Shown here piece after piece: positions 9,526 to 18,245 of a stretch of DNA of 64,000 nucleotides (the stretch's first letter is position 1; the number at the start of each line of letters is the position of its first letter). The DNA comes from Phycisphaerae bacterium (lineage in GTDB: Bacteria > Planctomycetota > Phycisphaerae > UBA1845 > UTPLA1). The position numbers and the translations under genes are program-made. The DNA lies in contig JAKLKO010000004.1 of the NCBI GenBank assembly GCA_023150615.1, positions 62,001 to 126,000 of the forward strand, read 5' to 3'. The notes below the pieces were generated by a model, which saw only the letters and a program-made list of their open reading frames with translations, was not told the DNA's origin and did not search any database.

Positions 9526-9891
9526 ATGACGGCGCCTTCCGAGTATCCTGAGAAAGCCGCGCCCGATCAAGTGGGACGCTCCGTATCGCGATCGCCCGAT
9601 ACGAAGCTGCGCCGGGTCTGCGGCGCGCGATCGGCGCAGACGGTCGGGTCGATCGCCGGGATCGTTCCGCTTAGGACGCTCGCGCTGGCGTTGCAGGCGC
9701 GCGTCGTCGTCGCCGTGCCCGAGCTTCATGACAACAGCGATCTGTTCGGCGAGGCGCGCGAGCCGCGGTTCATCGGCGCGTGCCGCGTCCGCGAGGCGGA
9801 CAACGAACGCATCGCCGCGCGGGTGATGCAGGGCGTCGAGCCGCTCGTGCGGACGCGGCCTGACACGGGACGGAAGGCAGGCAGGCGCTAG
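9526..9891 (+). CDS. Possible small hypothetical protein
   Basis: A 121-codon frame fills most of the gap between the divergent flippase and asnB genes and ends two bases before the asnB start. From about 9600 on it shows the strong G/C bias at third codon positions seen in real genes here, and the stretch LALALQARVVVAVPELHDN looks protein-like. The N-terminal third does not. No family is recognised and no ribosome binding site is convincing. It could be a small gene, the remnant of a decayed one, or simply leader DNA for asnB. Confidence 0.25.
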   Translation: MTAPSEYPEKAAPDQVGRSVSRSPDTKLRRVCGARSAQTVGSIAGIVPLRTLALALQARVVVAVPELHDNSDLFGEAREPRFIGACRVREADNERIAARVMQGVEPLVRTRPDTGRKAGRR

Positions 9892-9893
9892 CC

Positions 9894-11750
9894 ATGTGCG
9901 GTATCGCGGGAATCGTGCGACTCGACGGCGCGGCGGTGGACCGGGGCGTGCTGAGGGCCATGACCGACGCGATCGCGCATCGCGGTCCGGACGACTTTGG
10001 CTACTGGCTCGACGCGGGCGTCGGGCTCGGCCATCGCCGGCTGAGCATCATCGACCTGTCGCCGGCCGGGCATCAGCCGATGTCGAACGAAGATGGATCG
10101 GTCTGGATCACGTACAACGGCGAGGTCTACAACTTCCAGGACATTCAGCCGGAGCTGGCCCGGGCCGGACATCGTTTCCGGTCGCGCAGCGACACGGAAG
10201 TCATCCTGCATTCGTACGAGCAGTGGGGGCCGGAGTGCCTGTCGCGGTTCAACGGGATGTTCGCGTTCGGGTTGTGGGACGGGCCGCGACGGCGACTGTT
10301 CCTCGCCCGGGACCGTTTCGGCGTCAAGCCGCTTTTCTACTGGACCGACGGCCGGACGTTCTGCTTCGCGAGCGAGATCAAGGCGCTGCTGGCGCATCCG
10401 GACGTGCCGAAGCGGCCGCAGCTCGACGTGGCCTGCGACTATCTTGCGGAGGGATTGATCGATCACCGGACCGAGACGTTCTTCGAGGGCATCTACTGTC
10501 TGCCGCCCAGCACGGCGATGCTGGTCAGCGCGGATGGCACGCGGTCATGGCGCTACTTCCGGCTCGATCCGGAGTTCAAGCGCCGCGTGGAGGATTCGCG
10601 CGAGCCGATCGAGGAGTTCCGGAGTCTGTTCAGCGACGCGGTGCGACTGCGGCTCATCAGCGACGTTCGCGTGGGCACGAACCTCAGCGGTGGGCTGGAT
10701 TCGTCGTGCGTCGCGTCGATGGCCGTCGCGCAGTTGCGCCGCAGCGGCGGCTATCTGCCGCACATCACCTTCAGCGCGTGCTTCGACGATCCGGAGTTCG
10801 ACGAGCGGCCTTACATCGACCTGGTGGCCCGCGAGCTGCCGCTCGAGCGACGCGAGTGTTTCCCGGAGGACGCGGACCTGCTCGAGCAGATTCACGCACT
10901 GATGAAATGCCAGGACCAGCCGGTCATGAGCGCGGCGATGATCGCGAAGGGCGACGTGATGGCGCTGGCGCGGGCGAACTCGATCAAGGTCGTGCTCGAA
11001 GGTCAGGGCGCTGACGAATACCTCGCGGGATACTCCGACGCGGCGGCGCCGGCCGTCGCGGATCAGCTCCGCCGCGGCCGGCTCGGCGCAGCGCTGAGGC
11101 AGTTCAGCGCGTACCGGCGGCTGCAAGGGCTGACGTTGGCGCAGGCGGCGCGGTCGGTGGCGCGCTACGCGGTGCCCTCCGGGCTGCTGCACGAATGGCG
11201 CGGGTCGAGCAACGGCCGGGCGGGGTGGCTCGCCGATCCGAACCGGCGGCGGCCGCCGGTCGAACCGGTGCGCTTCGCGAGCGGGCACCTCGATCACTGG
11301 TGCCTCGAGGCGATGTTCCATCACTTTCTGCCGTTCTATCTTCGCACCGACGACCACAACGCGATGGCGCATGGCGTGGAGGGGCGCCAGCCGTTTCTCG
11401 ATTACCGGCTGGTTCAGTTCGTGCTTTCGTTGCCGGGCGACTACCGCATTCAGAACGGCATCAGCAAGTGGATCCTGCGCGAGGCAATGAGCGGTATCGT
11501 GCCCGAGCCGATCCGTGTGTACCCCGGCAAGCGGCCGTTCCCTACGCCGGACGGCAAGTGGATGCACGGCTCGCAGCGGGCGGCGGTGGAAGCGCTGCTG
11601 ACGAGCCGCTCGTTCGCGTCGCGGGGGATCTTCGATCCGGCGGGGGCGCGAGAGGTCTTTCGGCGCTTCTGCGACGGCGACATGCGGCTGCGGCCCGTGG
11701 TATGGCGTCTGGTGAATTACGAGCAGTGGCTGCGCTGCTTCAACATTTAG
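9894..11750 (+). CDS. asnB: Asparagine synthase-type glutamine-dependent amidotransferase (first copy)
   Basis: A 618-residue class II amidotransferase. The N-terminal nucleophile cysteine follows the initiator methionine (MCGIAGIVRLDG). The glutaminase domain continues with HRGPDDFGYW, GHRRLSIIDLSPAGHQPM and TYNGEVYNF. The synthase domain has the ATP-binding loop NLSGGLDSS at about residue 265 and an intact EGQGADEYLAGY segment. The family makes asparagine, but in polysaccharide loci relatives such as WbpS amidate uronic acids. Placement beside the ManNAc3NAcA-type genes makes a sugar-amidating role attractive but unproven. It leads a compact plus-strand run extending to 25030. Confidence 0.9.
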   Translation: MCGIAGIVRLDGAAVDRGVLRAMTDAIAHRGPDDFGYWLDAGVGLGHRRLSIIDLSPAGHQPMSNEDGSVWITYNGEVYNFQDIQPELARAGHRFRSRSDTEVILHSYEQWGPECLSRFNGMFAFGLWDGPRRRLFLARDRFGVKPLFYWTDGRTFCFASEIKALLAHPDVPKRPQLDVACDYLAEGLIDHRTETFFEGIYCLPPSTAMLVSADGTRSWRYFRLDPEFKRRVEDSREPIEEFRSLFSDAVRLRLISDVRVGTNLSGGLDSSCVASMAVAQLRRSGGYLPHITFSACFDDPEFDERPYIDLVARELPLERRECFPEDADLLEQIHALMKCQDQPVMSAAMIAKGDVMALARANSIKVVLEGQGADEYLAGYSDAAAPAVADQLRRGRLGAALRQFSAYRRLQGLTLAQAARSVARYAVPSGLLHEWRGSSNGRAGWLADPNRRRPPVEPVRFASGHLDHWCLEAMFHHFLPFYLRTDDHNAMAHGVEGRQPFLDYRLVQFVLSLPGDYRIQNGISKWILREAMSGIVPEPIRVYPGKRPFPTPDGKWMHGSQRAAVEALLTSRSFASRGIFDPAGAREVFRRFCDGDMRLRPVVWRLVNYEQWLRCFNI

Positions 11751-11782
11751 AACCGACGGCCGTCTCGGCGGCTCGAACGATC

Positions 11783-13618
11783 GTGACGCTCGATGACTTT
11801 GCCGGCGCCGTCTGCTTCGATCGGCCCGATCGCGTCGGACGTGCGCTCGACGCCATGACGCGGGAGTTCCTGCGCTTCGACGGTGTGGCAACGGGGGAGG
11901 CGTCCGGCCGCGGATGGGTCGTGCGGCGATTTGCGTGTCGCGATGATCTCGCGTCTGCGCGGCCGATCCGTTCACCGGACGGGCACCGCGTGATCGTTTG
12001 GTTTGGCGACTTCTACGATGCGGCGATGAGGGCGGGCGGCGACGTCGGAGCGGCGCTGCTGGAGGGTGTGCATTGTCATGGAGCGGACTGGGTCTCGAAG
12101 CAGAACGGCGTCTTCGCCGGGGCGATGATCGACGCGCGCGAGCGAACGGTCGTGCTCTTCGGCGATCGCTACGCGACGCGGGCGCTATTCTATCGGATCG
12201 ACGCGGACGGTGTGCTCTTCTCGACGCGGCTTCTGCCGCTGTGCCGCACTTGCGAGGGCGGCGTGCAATTGAACCAGCGCGCGCTGGCCCGACGGATGCG
12301 AGCCCAGTTCCTGCGCGGCGATGACACGCTGGTTTCGGGAATCGAGCAGCTTCCGCCGGCGACGGTCCTCACGATCCGCGACGGCCGGCCAACCTCAACG
12401 ACCTACTGGTCGCCGCAGTATCGCACCGCCTTTCGTCCCGACGACCTCGACCGTTGCGCAGACGGATTCGTCGACTCGCTGACGCGGGCGATTCAGCGTG
12501 CAGTGTCGGCGTCCAGCGCTCCGTTCGGCAGCCTGCTGAGCGGCGGACTGGATTCGCGAATCATCGTCGGTCTGGCCGCTCCGATCTGCCGCGACCTGTA
12601 CACGCTGGCTTACGGGATCGACGGCAGCGACGACCGCGTCTACGGCGCCGCGGTGGCGTCGGCCGTCGGCGCTGCGCACGACGGGTTGACGATTGATCCG
12701 GACGCGCTGCTGGATCGGCTCGATCGCGGGCTGTTCCTGACCGATGGGATGCTCGACCTTCGGCACTTCCACGGACTGGCGGCGTACGGTCGCATGAAGC
12801 CGCGCGTGCGGGCCATCTTTGACGGGCAGGCGGGCGATCATTTCACCGGATACCTGCTGACAAAGACGCTGGAGTGGATGCGCGAGCGGTCGCCCGCGGC
12901 GCTGGTTCGCGCGCTGTACGAGATTGACGCGACCTCGTCCGAGGCGCTCGGGGATGAGGTGCTGGCGGCGGTGCTGCCAACCGAGCTGCGCGAGCACTAC
13001 CGCGCGATTCCGTCGGAGTATCCGCAGTTCGTAAACGCCTGCCGACAGGAGCGGTTCGGCGACTGGGTCGACGCGTTCCATCTGCGGCAGCGGCAGCGGC
13101 GCTACATCGCGAACACGGTCAACAACATCCGCGCCGAGCTGCCCGTGCTGACGCCGTTCCTCGACTACGAATTCGTGGATTTCTGCCTGACGGTCCCGGA
13201 GGAGATGCGCTGGAAACGCCGGCTCTACATTCACACATTCACCCGGCACCTGCCGGCGCTGTCGCGGATTCCGTGGTCCGCAACCGGCCGGCCGATCGGA
13301 GCGGATCCGCTTCCGGTGTCGCGCTGGAAGGAGCTTCGGGCCCGGTGCGTCGCGACGATCCGGCGGCGCTCGGGGTATCGGCTGTTCGCGAACGACCCGC
13401 AGCGATTCGCCGATTACGACGCGTGGATGTCGCGTCACGCCGGCTGGCGCGCGACGGTGATCGACTCACTGACCGGTGCCGAGAGTCGACTCGCGCCGCT
13501 GTTTGATGCGGGATTTCGGCATGACGTGCTCAATCGATTCGTACGCCGCGGCGCCGGGGGCGGGACGGTCAGCAACCTCGTGTCGATCGAACGCTGGTTG
13601 CGGCTGGCGCTGGGATGA
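11783..13618 (+). CDS. AsnB-like protein lacking the glutaminase cysteine
   Basis: About 611 residues with two-domain AsnB architecture. The N-terminal half keeps the fold signature (GVFAGAMIDARERTVVLFGD, LFYRIDADGVLFSTRLLPL), but the cysteine that must follow Met1 is missing: MTLDDFAG aligns with MCGIAG so that Asp4 replaces it. The C-terminal half has an intact ATP-pyrophosphatase loop LLSGGLDSR at about residue 253 and a later DGQAGDHFTGY. It may use free ammonia or another amine, as in beta-lactam-synthetase-like or other AsnB-derived ligases. The start is GTG at 11783, with ATG 11702 (overlapping asnB) possible. It overlaps the methyltransferase that follows by four bases. Confidence 0.82.
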   Translation: MTLDDFAGAVCFDRPDRVGRALDAMTREFLRFDGVATGEASGRGWVVRRFACRDDLASARPIRSPDGHRVIVWFGDFYDAAMRAGGDVGAALLEGVHCHGADWVSKQNGVFAGAMIDARERTVVLFGDRYATRALFYRIDADGVLFSTRLLPLCRTCEGGVQLNQRALARRMRAQFLRGDDTLVSGIEQLPPATVLTIRDGRPTSTTYWSPQYRTAFRPDDLDRCADGFVDSLTRAIQRAVSASSAPFGSLLSGGLDSRIIVGLAAPICRDLYTLAYGIDGSDDRVYGAAVASAVGAAHDGLTIDPDALLDRLDRGLFLTDGMLDLRHFHGLAAYGRMKPRVRAIFDGQAGDHFTGYLLTKTLEWMRERSPAALVRALYEIDATSSEALGDEVLAAVLPTELREHYRAIPSEYPQFVNACRQERFGDWVDAFHLRQRQRRYIANTVNNIRAELPVLTPFLDYEFVDFCLTVPEEMRWKRRLYIHTFTRHLPALSRIPWSATGRPIGADPLPVSRWKELRARCVATIRRRSGYRLFANDPQRFADYDAWMSRHAGWRATVIDSLTGAESRLAPLFDAGFRHDVLNRFVRRGAGGGTVSNLVSIERWLRLALG

Positions 13619-14595
13619 TGGAAGCGGACACGGCGAACGACGCGCGTGCGACACCGGACGCAGAACTCGCGAAGATCGTGGCCGATCCGCAGTCGGTGCA
13701 GGCCGGGGCGTGGCTGGCGGGCGTGCTCCGACACAATCCAAGAGCGGTCGTGTCCGACGTTGCCGATCCGCGCGGAGTGCCCGATCCGAACAGTGACGTG
13801 CCGATACCCGATTGGCCCTTCGCGCCGGGCGATGGCAGATCGCGGCAGGTGCTTGAAGCGTTGGCGCGAGCCGGATTGCTGGAGCGGGTCGGGGCGGAGG
13901 CATTTTGCGCGTCGAGCGCCGGCCGGCCGATCCTGGCGGCGCTGCCGCTGTATCACGCGCGGAATCGCGAGGGGTACGAAGCGGCCTGGGCGGAGTTTGT
14001 GGACACCGTCGCGGGCCGACGGGTACTCGACGCAGGTTGCGGCGTCGGCGCGGGCACGCGCTGGCTGGTGGAACTCGGCGCGCGGCACGTCGTGGCGCTC
14101 GACCACTCGGCGGAGCGGCTTGGTGTGGCGCGGCGGCTGGCTCCGTGCGCGGGTCGTTCCGCGAGCTTCGTTCGGGCGTCGGTGGAGTGCCTGCCACTGC
14201 AGGATGGTTGCGTCGACCGGATCTTCAGCCGGGTTGTGCTTCCGTACGTGAACCACCGTCGATCGCTGTCGGAGTTTGCGCGGGTGCTTGCGCCCGGCGG
14301 ACTGGCGATGCTGATCCTGCACGCGCCTTCGTTTTACCTGCGGTCGCTGCTTCGGATTCGACCGACCGTTGCGGGTGTCCGCGAGGCGGCATACTCCGTG
14401 TTCGGCTTGCTGGGCGGTGCAGCGTTGGAACGGCTGGGGCGCGAGCCGCGCTGGCGATCGTCGCGTCGGGGGTTTCATCTCGCCTACGAGCGGCGCGGCA
14501 CGATGGCTCGACTGGTGGAGCAATGCGGAATGGAGCTGGTTCGCTGGGTGCCCGCCGGGACCAAACCGATCGCGTGTCTGAGAAAGGGTGCCTGA
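13615..14595 (+). CDS. Class I SAM-dependent methyltransferase
   Basis: A 326-residue protein. The SAM-binding motif I is VLDAGCGVGAGTRW near residue 137, followed by HVVALDHSAERLGVARRL and ECLPLQDGCVDRIFSR. The later RSLSEFARVLAPGGLAML is the usual post-motif III. This is a Methyltransf_11-type enzyme; the first 120 residues form an N-terminal extension without a recognised domain. The gene starts at an ATG overlapping the stop of the Cys-less AsnB-like gene. Methylation of a sugar or of an amide-bearing intermediate is plausible from context, but the acceptor is unknown. Confidence 0.82.
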   Translation: MMEADTANDARATPDAELAKIVADPQSVQAGAWLAGVLRHNPRAVVSDVADPRGVPDPNSDVPIPDWPFAPGDGRSRQVLEALARAGLLERVGAEAFCASSAGRPILAALPLYHARNREGYEAAWAEFVDTVAGRRVLDAGCGVGAGTRWLVELGARHVVALDHSAERLGVARRLAPCAGRSASFVRASVECLPLQDGCVDRIFSRVVLPYVNHRRSLSEFARVLAPGGLAMLILHAPSFYLRSLLRIRPTVAGVREAAYSVFGLLGGAALERLGREPRWRSSRRGFHLAYERRGTMARLVEQCGMELVRWVPAGTKPIACLRKGA

Positions 14596-14656
14596 TTCCG
14601 CAGCCCGGACCGCGCGGGCGCGAAGTGCCGCCGTGCAGCGGGCTGGACGCGATATC

Positions 14657-15697
14657 ATGATTCCGCATCCGCTTCACGATTGGGCCCGATGTCCGTACGA
14701 CGTCGCGGCCGGCCCGCTGGCGGTCGTCGAGTCGTCGGCGGACGGGTCGTCCGCCACGCTCCGATGCCCGTCGTGCGGCCGGACGTATCCGATTTCGGAT
14801 GGGATCTACCGGCTGATGCCGGATGAACTGCGCGACGATGCGCACGCGGGCGATGCGGGGGGCGATCCCGTGCTTGCGCAGATGAAGCGTGAGATGCGGC
14901 AGCGCGACGAACGAGCGTCGACGTCGGGCGTGGCCGCCCCCGCGCCGCCATCGCAAGCGCTGGACTGGATGGGCATCCAGTTTTCGGCGGTCACGCGTCA
15001 TGTCACGGTGGCCGCCGGCGCGATCTGCGCCGACTTCGGCTGCGGCGCCGGGCGCTACACGACGTGGTTGCTGGAGCGGTGCGATCGGATCATCGCGACG
15101 GATTTTTCGTATGCGTCGCTGCGGGCGCTGGCACGATCGCTCGACGATTCGCAGAGGCGCCGCTGCATTCTGATCCAAACGGATCTGACAAGGCTTGCCC
15201 TGGCCTCGTCGGCGGTCGATCAGGGCCTGTCGGTCGAGGTCCTTCAGCACATCCCGAGCGCGGCGCTGCGCGCCGACGCCCTGGCGCAGCTCGCGCGGGC
15301 CCTCAAACCCGGTGCGCGACTGGTGCTCGTGACCAAGGCCTACTCGCCAATCCTGCGACTTGTCGATGCGCGAGATCGCCTCACCTGGTGGTTTCGGCGC
15401 ATGCTCGGGGATCGCTCCCCGCGACCGCGCGGGTGTCGGGAGGACCAGAACGGGCCGATCTACACGTATCGCCATTCCTTTCACGAAGCCCGCCGCGCCG
15501 TCACGCATGCGTATGAACTGGATCGGGCGTTGGGGATCATCTCGTACGCGTCGCCCCCGCTGGCGCGATTGCCGCAATGGCTGCGAGTGCGGGCCGATCG
15601 CTGGTGCGAACAAAACGTCGTCGGCCGATGGCTCGGCCGCGACCTCTTGTTCGAGCTTCGTCGGAAGGACGCCGAATGCCCGCAAGCGAACTCATGA
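14657..15697 (+). CDS. SAM methyltransferase with N-terminal zinc-ribbon (Trm112-like) segment
   Basis: About 346 residues. The first 60 contain a cysteine pattern (ARCPYD ... LRCPSCGRTYPISDGIYRLM) like Trm112-type zinc ribbons found at the front of many bacterial methyltransferases. The methyltransferase part has ICADFGCGAGRYTTWLLE, DRIIATDFSYASLRAL and a hydrophobic post-motif LARALKPGARLVLVTK. The ATG at 14657 is chosen; GTG 14588 would add 23 residues and overlap the upstream gene. It overlaps the next gene by ATGA. It is the second methyltransferase in a row, so both may act on the same glycan. Confidence 0.8.
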   Translation: MIPHPLHDWARCPYDVAAGPLAVVESSADGSSATLRCPSCGRTYPISDGIYRLMPDELRDDAHAGDAGGDPVLAQMKREMRQRDERASTSGVAAPAPPSQALDWMGIQFSAVTRHVTVAAGAICADFGCGAGRYTTWLLERCDRIIATDFSYASLRALARSLDDSQRRRCILIQTDLTRLALASSAVDQGLSVEVLQHIPSAALRADALAQLARALKPGARLVLVTKAYSPILRLVDARDRLTWWFRRMLGDRSPRPRGCREDQNGPIYTYRHSFHEARRAVTHAYELDRALGIISYASPPLARLPQWLRVRADRWCEQNVVGRWLGRDLLFELRRKDAECPQANS

Positions 15698-17052
15698 GCG
15701 GCAGACCCCAATCCGCGACTTCGGCGGACTCGATCGGCGCTCGGCCCGGCCGGCTCAAGCGAGTGCTCATGGTCGCTCAGCAGTTCTATCCCTGCGCGGC
15801 GATTGGCTGTCATCGAACGGGCAAGTTCTGCAAGTACCTGCCGGAATTCGGCTGGAAAGCGTCGGTCCTTACGGTCGCGAAGGACTATTCGAATGAGCGC
15901 TACGATCCGTCGCTGTTGAAGCAGCTCCCGGCGGACACGGAGATCCTCCGCACGTTCTATCCCGACGAGGCCGTGCTCCGCCACCTGGTTCGATCCGTGT
16001 TGCGGCGTCGGCCGCCGACGGTCGCATCGCCCGCGGTCTCCGCTCCGTCGGCAAACGGTTCGCGGCCGCAGATTCCGCTGATCCGCTGGCTCGCCGTTCC
16101 CGATTGGGCGGTCTACTGGTGGCCCTGGGCGGTCTCGGCGGGTCTGCGGATGGCGCGCCGCGCGGACGCGATCTACGCCACGGCGCCGCCGCATGGTTCG
16201 CTGGTGATTGCGGCGACACTGGCGCGGCTGGCGCGGCGGCGGCTCGTCCTCGACCTGCGCGATCCGTGGATGCTCGATCGGACGCTCGCGTATCCGACGT
16301 CGGCGCACCGCGCGGCGAACGAGCGCCTCGAGCGCTGGTGCTTCGGCATTGCCGATCGCATCGTCGTCAATACCGTGCCGGCCCGTGACGCGTATCGGCG
16401 GCTGCATCCGGATCTCGCCGACCGGTTCGTGACGGTGCCGAACGGATACGATCGCGCGGACTTTGACGGACTGACGCCGACGGCGATCGCACGTCGCGAT
16501 CCGCGTGCGGTGACGATGGCCTACGTGGGAAATCTCCATGGCGAGCGGGACCCGCGCCCGCTGTTGCGGGCCGCTCGACAATTGCAGGGCGAATCCGGTG
16601 GAGCGCTCCGAGCGGAAGTGCATTTCTGGTCGGCGACGGGCGAGCTCGTCGCGAGCGCGATCAGGGACGCCGGCGCGGAGGCGATCGCGACGCTGCACGA
16701 TCCAGTTGCGCATCGCGATGCGCTCGGCGCGATGCTCGGCGTCGATGTATTGCTGGTCTTCGGGGCGTCGGACACCGACGATCTTCACGTGCCGGGAAAG
16801 CTGTTTGAGTACATCTACTGTCGAAAACCGATCCTGGCGCTCGTGCGACGCGGCGCCATCTCCGACCTGATTGACGAGTACCGGCTCGGTCTGTGGTGTG
16901 CGCCGGACGATGCGACGACGCTGGCGCAACACCTGCAGCGGCTGGCAGAATGGCGCGTGAGCGGGACGCCGTGGCCGTTCCGCCCCGACGTGTTCACGGC
17001 GTTCGATCGTCGTGAGCAGGCGCGGCAGCTCGCGGAGTTGCTGAACGGATGA
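15694..17052 (+). CDS. Glycosyltransferase, GT4-like (GT-B fold)
   Basis: A 452-residue protein. The N terminus KRVLMVAQQFYPCAAIGCHRTGKFCKYLPEFGWK is typical for GT-B transferases acting on glycans, with the acceptor-side Rossmann strand. Later segments are VTVPNGYDRADFDGL, MAYVGNLHGERDPRPLLRAARQL, a donor-side region, and VPGKLFEYIYCRKPILALV. Such enzymes transfer a sugar from a nucleotide donor to a lipid-linked oligosaccharide at the cytoplasmic face. Start 15694 overlaps the previous stop; an in-frame ATG lies at 15676. The FemAB-like gene follows with a four-base overlap. Confidence 0.83.
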   Translation: MSGRPQSATSADSIGARPGRLKRVLMVAQQFYPCAAIGCHRTGKFCKYLPEFGWKASVLTVAKDYSNERYDPSLLKQLPADTEILRTFYPDEAVLRHLVRSVLRRRPPTVASPAVSAPSANGSRPQIPLIRWLAVPDWAVYWWPWAVSAGLRMARRADAIYATAPPHGSLVIAATLARLARRRLVLDLRDPWMLDRTLAYPTSAHRAANERLERWCFGIADRIVVNTVPARDAYRRLHPDLADRFVTVPNGYDRADFDGLTPTAIARRDPRAVTMAYVGNLHGERDPRPLLRAARQLQGESGGALRAEVHFWSATGELVASAIRDAGAEAIATLHDPVAHRDALGAMLGVDVLLVFGASDTDDLHVPGKLFEYIYCRKPILALVRRGAISDLIDEYRLGLWCAPDDATTLAQHLQRLAEWRVSGTPWPFRPDVFTAFDRREQARQLAELLNG

Positions 17053-18134
17053 GCGGTAGCGTGTACGGCGCGCTGCGGCCGGAGGAATTCGCCGAGTGGA
17101 ACGACTACGCGCGGCAGAGTCCGCTCGGGAACATCTTCTGCAACACCGACTGGGCGGCGACGCTGGCCGTGTGGGACAACGAATTTGAGGTCTTCGCGGG
17201 CCGGCGGGACGGGACGTTTTGCGGCGGGGTGGTTATCAACTCGCGACGGCTGCCGGTCGTGGGCTGGCGGCTGGCGAACGTCGAGGGCGGCGTGCTGCTC
17301 GACCCGGAAGACGCGGAGGAGTTCGCGCGGTTTTACGACGCTCTGATGGGACACCTGCGGCGCACGGGATGCGTCGAGTTGCGGCTGCTTATCAGGAATC
17401 CGATCCGGGTCGGCGACTCCACGTTCGAGAACCGGCGGCGGATCGACGAGTTCCTCGCCGCGCGCGGCATCCACAACACCGTACCGGTGAACGGGACGTA
17501 CTGGATCGATCTGAAGCAGGACGACGACGCGCTGCTGGCGCGGATGAGCAAGAACTGCCGCCGCGACGTCCGCAAGGCGGAGCGGGAAGGCGTCACCGTC
17601 GAGGACTCCAACTCAGCCGAGGCACTCGACACGCTGTACGATCAGTTCGCCGCAACGTACGGGCGAAAGGGACTTCGAATCCCCAAGCGCGACGTGTTCG
17701 TTGCCACGATCGAGCCGCTGCTGCGAAAAGACCTGATGCGGATCTACTACGCGCGCTTCGACGGCCGAATCGTGAACATGGCGCTCGTCGCTCGATTCGG
17801 CTCGGCACGATATACCCGCGGGGCGTCGATCGCCGCCGAATTCGAGCGGCCGATCCCGCCGACCGGCCAGATCCTGCACTTCGAAATCATGCGGCGGCTG
17901 CGGGCCGAAGGGTACCGGCTCTATGATCTGGGCGGCAGTCCGGGTCCCGAGCCGCAGGAGGGCCATCCGAACTACGGCGTGTGGCGCTTCAAACACGGCT
18001 TCGGCGGGTCGTTCGCGCAGGACCTCGGGGACTATTCCATCGTCCTGAACCGCGTCGGACGGCGGCTGATGCAGTCCGCCCGGCGCTTGCACGATCGATT
18101 CAGCGGGCGACATGTCCGGCTGCCGGCGGAGTAA
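17049..18134 (+). CDS. FemAB/FemX-like GNAT-fold acyltransferase
   Basis: A 361-residue protein with the double-GNAT arrangement of FemAB-related proteins. Notable segments are SPLGNIFCNTDWAATLAVWD near the N terminus, NGTYWIDLKQDDDALLARMSKNCRRDVRKAEREGVTV, split here as a typical W.DL....L...M....R..I..A pattern, and YDLGGSPGPEPQEGHPNYGVWRFKHGFGG near the C terminus. Classical members add amino acids from aminoacyl-tRNA to peptidoglycan; many in exopolysaccharide loci are uncharacterised. The gene overlaps the glycosyltransferase before it by ATGA. An amino-acyl or acyl decoration of the polysaccharide is a reasonable guess. Confidence 0.82.
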   Translation: MSGSVYGALRPEEFAEWNDYARQSPLGNIFCNTDWAATLAVWDNEFEVFAGRRDGTFCGGVVINSRRLPVVGWRLANVEGGVLLDPEDAEEFARFYDALMGHLRRTGCVELRLLIRNPIRVGDSTFENRRRIDEFLAARGIHNTVPVNGTYWIDLKQDDDALLARMSKNCRRDVRKAEREGVTVEDSNSAEALDTLYDQFAATYGRKGLRIPKRDVFVATIEPLLRKDLMRIYYARFDGRIVNMALVARFGSARYTRGASIAAEFERPIPPTGQILHFEIMRRLRAEGYRLYDLGGSPGPEPQEGHPNYGVWRFKHGFGGSFAQDLGDYSIVLNRVGRRLMQSARRLHDRFSGRHVRLPAE

Positions 18135-18245
18135 CATGAACCGGGGCGTGTGCGGACGCGGGTCAAGCCCGCGCGGTCGTTCCGCCGTTACGAGAGGTAG
18201 TCGCACGGACCGCGTCCGCGCGGGACGAACAGGAGCACGGCTTAC
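18135..18245. repeat. Intergenic gap with GC-rich palindrome (CGCGGG-TCAAG-CCCGCG)
   Basis: A perfect six-base-pair stem with a five-base loop lies at 18157-18173. No T run follows, so it is not a standard intrinsic terminator. Its core, read on the other strand, is GCGCGGGCTTGA, similar to the gaps at 78-106 and 37413-37430. The remainder holds an AGGAG ribosome binding site (18231-18235) for the GTG start at 18246. Confidence 0.45.

Noticed and set aside
11783-15697. A beta-lactam or lasso-peptide biosynthetic cluster around the Cys-less AsnB-like protein
   Set aside because: No precursor peptide, leader peptidase or matching partner genes occur; all neighbours are polysaccharide genes.
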